From Bryobacterales bacterium (lineage in GTDB: Bacteria; Acidobacteriota; Terriglobia; Bryobacterales; Bryobacteraceae), in contig JAOAPP010000316.1 in assembly GCA_025462985.1 (NCBI GenBank), forward strand, positions 1 to 7,780: 7,780 bases of DNA. The letters run 5' to 3'. Positions within the stretch are counted from its first letter, which is position 1. Each line of letters opens with the position of its first letter. Below, piece by piece: positions 7,252 through 7,780 of this stretch. Both the position numbers and the translations under genes were made by a program. A model generated the notes under the pieces. That model had not been told where the DNA came from, did no database searches, and worked only from the letters and a program-made list of their open reading frames with translations.

Positions 7252-7776
7252 CTAAACAGAAGTAGCTGCCCTCGACAACCTGTCGGACCCCTGGCCGCGC
7301 AACTCGCGTTCAGCTTGGCGCCAGTCTTCGTCCGAAGTCCCTTCCGGACATCCTTTCGAATACCAGATTTGATAAGCCCGCTCCGCAATTTCCGTCGTAT
7401 TCGGTTGCAAGCTAGCCCCGGAGCTCGCTCCGGGAACTTCGGTGGTTGTTGAATCGGCCAAGTCAGTCGTGTTAGCTGCCCCCCGGGGTGTCGTGCCTGA
7501 ACTCCGTGGACCCGTGACAACCGCCGGGGCCGGAGACTCGCCCGTCCGGCCGGGGGTGACGGTCGAAAGCCCCGCGCCTGCTCCCGCCCCGGCCGAGACT
7601 CCGGACGTATCTAGTCCCCGTGAACCCGTTGAGAGTAAGGTGTCCCCCGCAATCGTGTCATTGATGCTTAGGCCCGCACGATTTCCTTTCGCGCGCTCCG
7701 CCTTCTCAGCCTCGCTCATCGGCGGTGCATCTGCGTTCTTGCCGGCGGGTAGTTCGTTCAGTTTGGGATCGATCAT
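7252..7776 (-). CDS. DUF2934-domain protein with low-complexity linker
   Basis: Predicted 174-aa protein of unknown function. A charged N-terminus (about 1-33, with SEAEKAERAKG) is followed by a segment GLSINDTIAG...GSRGLDTSG (35-59), then a long Gly/Ala/Ser/Thr/Pro-rich stretch (about 60-127) including AGAGAGAG. The C-terminal DUF2934 module is at about 129-160: EIAERAYQIWYSKGCPEGTSDEDWRQAERELR shows the family pattern of A-Y-x-x-W, G-x-P-x-G and W-x-x-A-E-x-E-L. DUF2934 is common in soil Acidobacteria and Proteobacteria and has no established function. There is no signal peptide or membrane segment, so it is probably cytoplasmic. The ATG is 4 bp from the window edge, so its ribosome binding site cannot be checked and a start further upstream cannot be excluded; an internal Met at residue 20 has no visible ribosome binding site. 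It is convergent with the catalase gene and probably unrelated to it. Confidence 0.85.
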   Translation of the reverse strand: MIDPKLNELPAGKNADAPPMSEAEKAERAKGNRAGLSINDTIAGDTLLSTGSRGLDTSGVSAGAGAGAGLSTVTPGRTGESPAPAVVTGPRSSGTTPRGAANTTDLADSTTTEVPGASSGASLQPNTTEIAERAYQIWYSKGCPEGTSDEDWRQAERELRGQGSDRLSRAATSV

Positions 7777-7780
7777 TTAC

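Overview
The window looks like chromosomal DNA of a Gram-negative, environmental, moderately GC-rich bacterium. Three things fit Acidobacteriota (Solibacter/Bryobacter-like) best: a giant propeller-type hybrid sensor paired with a NarL-type regulator, a short FhlA-like sigma-54 activator, and a DUF2934 protein. This placement is an inference from gene content, not a proof. All six protein-coding genes are intact except the first, whose 5' end lies outside the window.

Layout. (1) 2-3334, plus strand: a two-component pair. It consists of a membrane histidine kinase with about 13 visible beta-propeller blades, a Y_Y_Y domain, one membrane segment, HisKA_3 and HATPase_c, followed 21 bp later by a LuxR/NarL-type response regulator. 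(2) 3335-3518: a 184-bp gap with a perfect 12-bp palindrome and a strong ribosome binding site. (3) 3519-4595, plus strand: a sigma-54 activator with AAA+ and Fis-HTH domains but no sensory domain; its linker carries a fresh-looking 36-bp in-frame tandem duplication. (4) 4596-4718: a convergent gap with a weak inverted repeat. (5) 4719-5600, minus strand: an OxyR-type LysR regulator with both redox cysteines at the E. coli positions 199 and 208. (6) 5601-5698: the divergent control region, with a textbook-spaced OxyR site (ATAG-N7-CTAT-N7-ATAG). (7) 5699-7189, plus strand: a small-subunit haem catalase, followed by a hairpin terminator. (8) 7252-7776, minus strand: a low-complexity protein ending in a DUF2934 domain.

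How the genes work together. oxyR and the catalase gene form a classic peroxide-defence unit: oxidised OxyR should activate the catalase gene from the shared divergent region and control its own transcription there. The kinase and response regulator form a separate signalling pair whose ligand and targets are not visible. The sigma-54 activator sits between the two units. I found no -24/-12 promoter in the gaps around it, so its targets are probably elsewhere. No mobile element, CRISPR array, tRNA, rRNA or clearly novel system was seen; the findings below are modest.
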